Shown: one piece after another, positions 62,361 through 64,000 of the stretch
Layout: every line of letters begins with the position of its first letter
Position numbering within the stretch: the stretch's first letter is position 1
Assembly (NCBI RefSeq): GCF_004216905.1
Contig: NZ_SGXJ01000004.1
Span: 496,001-560,000 of the forward strand
Length of the DNA: 64,000 nt
From: Kribbella sp. VKM Ac-2569
Lineage (GTDB): Bacteria > Actinomycetota > Actinomycetes > Propionibacteriales > Kribbellaceae
Direction: 5' to 3'
Notes under the pieces: model-generated
Databases searched by the model: none
Told to the model about the DNA's origin: nothing
What the model saw: only the letters and a program-made list of their open reading frames with translations
Made by a program: the position numbers and the translations under genes

Positions 62361-62379
62361 TACTACACATTGTGGAGTA
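62361..62379. promoter_or_regulatory. PadR-type inverted repeat
   Basis: TACTACACATTGTGGAGTA pairs at all but one position of each 9-bp arm around a central T. PadR operators usually contain ATGT/ACAT dyads, here ACAT in the left arm. It lies between the padR start (62319) and the divergent AraC-DinB gene (62453). Confidence 0.5.
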
Positions 62380-62452
62380 CTCCGTTAACCACTCAGACGT
62401 TCCGCAATTTCGATCAAGTCGGAGGCCGGGTGGTACGGGCACAGTGGTGGGC

Positions 62453-63379
62453 ATGGCGGATGTGTTCGAGGAGTTCGTAGCGGTGGTCGCAGACGGTCTA
62501 CGCGGTCTCGACGGTCCGGTGAACGGTGCCGGGCTGGCGGGACGGGTGCATCTGTCGCGGTTCCACTTCGATCGGGTGATCGGTGCGGTGGCCGGTGAGT
62601 CGCCGTTCGCGTTCCGGCGGCGGGTGCTGCTGGAGCGGGCGGCGTACCGGTTGCTGGCCGAGCCGGTCGCCGTACTCGATGTCGCGATCGAGGCCGGGTA
62701 CGGATCGCACGAGGCGTTCACGCGGGCGTTCGCCAGGGCCTATGGGATGTCGCCACGGGAGTGGCGGCGGGAAGCGTCGCGGATGTTCTTCCTCGCGGCG
62801 CCGAGTGGAGTGCATTTCCAGCCGCCGGCCGGGCTTCGGCTGCCGGCTCGTAGAAAGGTGAGAGGCATGGACGTACTTGTCAGGATGGTCGAGCACCACG
62901 TGTGGTTGACCGGCGAGATGATCGAACGCGGCGCCCGCCTGGACGCCGCCACGTTGGACCGGCCGATCGAGCTCTCCGTCGAAGGGATCGACGACGACAT
63001 CTCGATCCGCTACCTACTGGACCGCCTGGTCTGGCAGGAGGAGATGTGGCTGGCGTCGGTCGAGGACCGCCCGTTCCAGGTCCCCGAGTGCGGCCGCCAG
63101 GTCGTCACCCCGATCCCCGAACTCCGCACCCGCCACGCCGACGCCGGCGCCCGCTTCGTGGCCCTGGTCAACCAACTCAACGAAGACGGCCGCTTCGACG
63201 AAAGCTTCGTCGACACCACCTGCGAACCACCCAGAGTCTTCACGTACGGCGGAATGGTCGCCCACGTCCTGACCTTCGCCGCCCACCGCAGATCCCTCCT
63301 GGTAGGCGCGTTCCACACCGCCGGCATCACCGACCTCTCCTCCGGAGACCCAATGCACTTCGTAGCCGAAGGCAACTAG
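62453..63379 (+). CDS. AraC-type helix-turn-helix fused to a DinB-like domain
   Basis: 308 residues from ATG 62453. N-terminal AraC DNA-binding domain (about 10-110): two helix-turn-helices, VHLSRFHFDRVIGAVAGES and VLDVAIEAGYGSHEAFTRAF then YGMSPREWRRE. The C-terminal part (about 140-300) is DinB/YfiT-like helical bundle: VRMVEHHVWLTGEMIERGAR, DDISIRYLLDRLVWQEEMWL and MVAHVLTFAAHRRSLLVGAF with possible metal His residues. An internal ATG at 62868 with GTGAGAGG upstream could also start a separate DinB protein. The 3' 280 bp are extremely C-rich and G-poor. Confidence 0.82.
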   Translation: MADVFEEFVAVVADGLRGLDGPVNGAGLAGRVHLSRFHFDRVIGAVAGESPFAFRRRVLLERAAYRLLAEPVAVLDVAIEAGYGSHEAFTRAFARAYGMSPREWRREASRMFFLAAPSGVHFQPPAGLRLPARRKVRGMDVLVRMVEHHVWLTGEMIERGARLDAATLDRPIELSVEGIDDDISIRYLLDRLVWQEEMWLASVEDRPFQVPECGRQVVTPIPELRTRHADAGARFVALVNQLNEDGRFDESFVDTTCEPPRVFTYGGMVAHVLTFAAHRRSLLVGAFHTAGITDLSSGDPMHFVAEGN

Positions 63380-63380
63380 C

Positions 63381-64000
63381 TCAGTTCTTGGGGTCGTGGA
63401 GGTTGGGGCGTTGGGTGGGGGTTTTGATTTGGACGTCGATGGTGGGGATTTGGGTGGGGGCAACCAGTTTGCCGGAGGAGACCGGGATGTTGAGTTTGCT
63501 GCCGGCGAGGTCGATGTCGATGGAGGCGCCGGTGTTGTTGGGGGAGGTCCACTCGGTGTCGGAGAGGGTGATGGCCAGTCCGATGATGCGGCCCTTGGGG
63601 ATGATCTGGTCCTGGGCGCGGAGGGGGACGTTGACGGTGGTCCACTGGCCGGGCGTCAACGGGGTCGGCTTCGAGAGCGACTTGCTGTGGGCGGCGTCGA
63701 TCCAGCCGCGGCTGACGATGCCGTGATCGCTCTGGGTGGTGACCTTGTCGACGGTGAAGTAGCAGCTGTCGTCGTAGTCGGTGCTCGAGCCTTCACAGGT
63801 GCTTTCGTCGGTACGGCGTACGCCGGTGTACCGCGCGGCTTCGCCGTACTCGATGAGTCGCGCGGTCACCGGTGTCGTCGACGAGTCGGACTTCAGCCGG
63901 AGCGTGACCGACGGCGTGCCGCTGATCCGCAGCGGTGCGGTGAGCGGTGCGGACAGGAACATCTGCCGTCCCGCGATCACCTCCGACGGGTCCGCGACGA
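63381..64000 (-). CDS. X-Pro dipeptidyl-peptidase C-terminal domain protein, 5' partial
   Basis: Open through the window edge; 205 codons are visible after which it ends. The sequence (MFLSAPLTAPLRISGTPSVT, ARLIEYGEAARY, WTTVNVPLRAQDQIIPKGR, GLAITLSDTEWTSPNN) is the jelly-roll PepX_C domain of CocE/NonD-type serine hydrolases and Xaa-Pro dipeptidyl-peptidases. The catalytic domain lies beyond the window. The 3' end is C-rich and G-poor on the coding strand, mirroring its convergent neighbour. Confidence 0.85.
   Translation of the reverse strand, partial: VADPSEVIAGRQMFLSAPLTAPLRISGTPSVTLRLKSDSSTTPVTARLIEYGEAARYTGVRRTDESTCEGSSTDYDDSCYFTVDKVTTQSDHGIVSRGWIDAAHSKSLSKPTPLTPGQWTTVNVPLRAQDQIIPKGRIIGLAITLSDTEWTSPNNTGASIDIDLAGSKLNIPVSSGKLVAPTQIPTIDVQIKTPTQRPNLHDPKN

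Overview
The window is high-GC DNA with dense gene packing, many GTG starts, ATGA/GTGA start-stop overlaps and leader features such as Tat signals and an FMN riboswitch. This points to an actinobacterium. The family content (purine supercluster, CE1758/CE1759 flavoenzyme pair, CUT1 sugar importer without its own ATPase, VbhA/Fic pair) and the frequent GTAC-rich codon pairs fit Propionibacteriales, most like Kribbella or a relative. The genus is an inference, not proven. No rRNA, tRNA, CRISPR array, insertion sequence or prophage was seen, and no gene-free stretch exceeds 300 bp.

Region 1 (1-18783) is a purine salvage/degradation locus. A 5'-truncated 8-oxoguanine deaminase-like gene is followed by a broken AbiEi/DUF559-like gene lying between two inverted copies of a 38-bp palindrome. 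Then a minus-strand operon runs: PucR-type regulator, a nucleobase permease fused to an OHCU-decarboxylase-like domain, xdhA, xdhB, xdhC and guaD. Divergently, a plus-strand operon encodes hydroxypyruvate isomerase, tartronate semialdehyde reductase, glyoxylate carboligase, glycerate kinase, allantoinase and ureidoglycine aminohydrolase. Together they take guanine/xanthine towards urate, open allantoin, and carry the glyoxylate to glycerate phosphate. Uricase, HIU hydrolase and allantoate amidohydrolase are not in the window. The fused OHCU-like domain lacks both expected catalytic residues.

Region 2 (18782-36927) is mixed: acetyltransferases, SDRs, an FkbM methyltransferase, a DrrAB-type ABC exporter with divergent TetR and operator, an FMN reductase/luciferase-like monooxygenase pair, an aldo/keto reductase, two Tat-exported PhoD phosphatases, a VbhA-Fic pair with altered motifs, an unknown protein and a GAF-PAS-GGDEF diguanylate cyclase.

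Region 3 (36985-41727) is a translationally coupled sugar-oxidation operon (cupin, Gfo/Idh/MocA dehydrogenase, DUF993 aldolase-like protein, two TIM-barrel isomerases) behind two LacI-type operators.

Region 4 (41826-54357) holds an exported EEP-fold protein and then what looks like a D-apiose or branched-pentose utilisation locus: FGGY kinase, nucleoside-hydrolase-like enzyme, ABC importer, sugar isomerase, two-subunit transketolase, a cytoplasmic DUF5060/DUF4038 (apiosidase-family) glycosidase and a SorC-type regulator. A stand-alone ribB under an FMN riboswitch sits inside it.

Region 5 (54347-64000) has a ThrE-type exporter, a secreted DUF4185 protein behind a LacI-type operator, a cNMP-binding protein/adenylate cyclase pair, membrane proteins, a PadR/HAAS-domain pair, an AraC-DinB fusion and the 3' end of an X-Pro dipeptidyl-peptidase-like gene running off the window.
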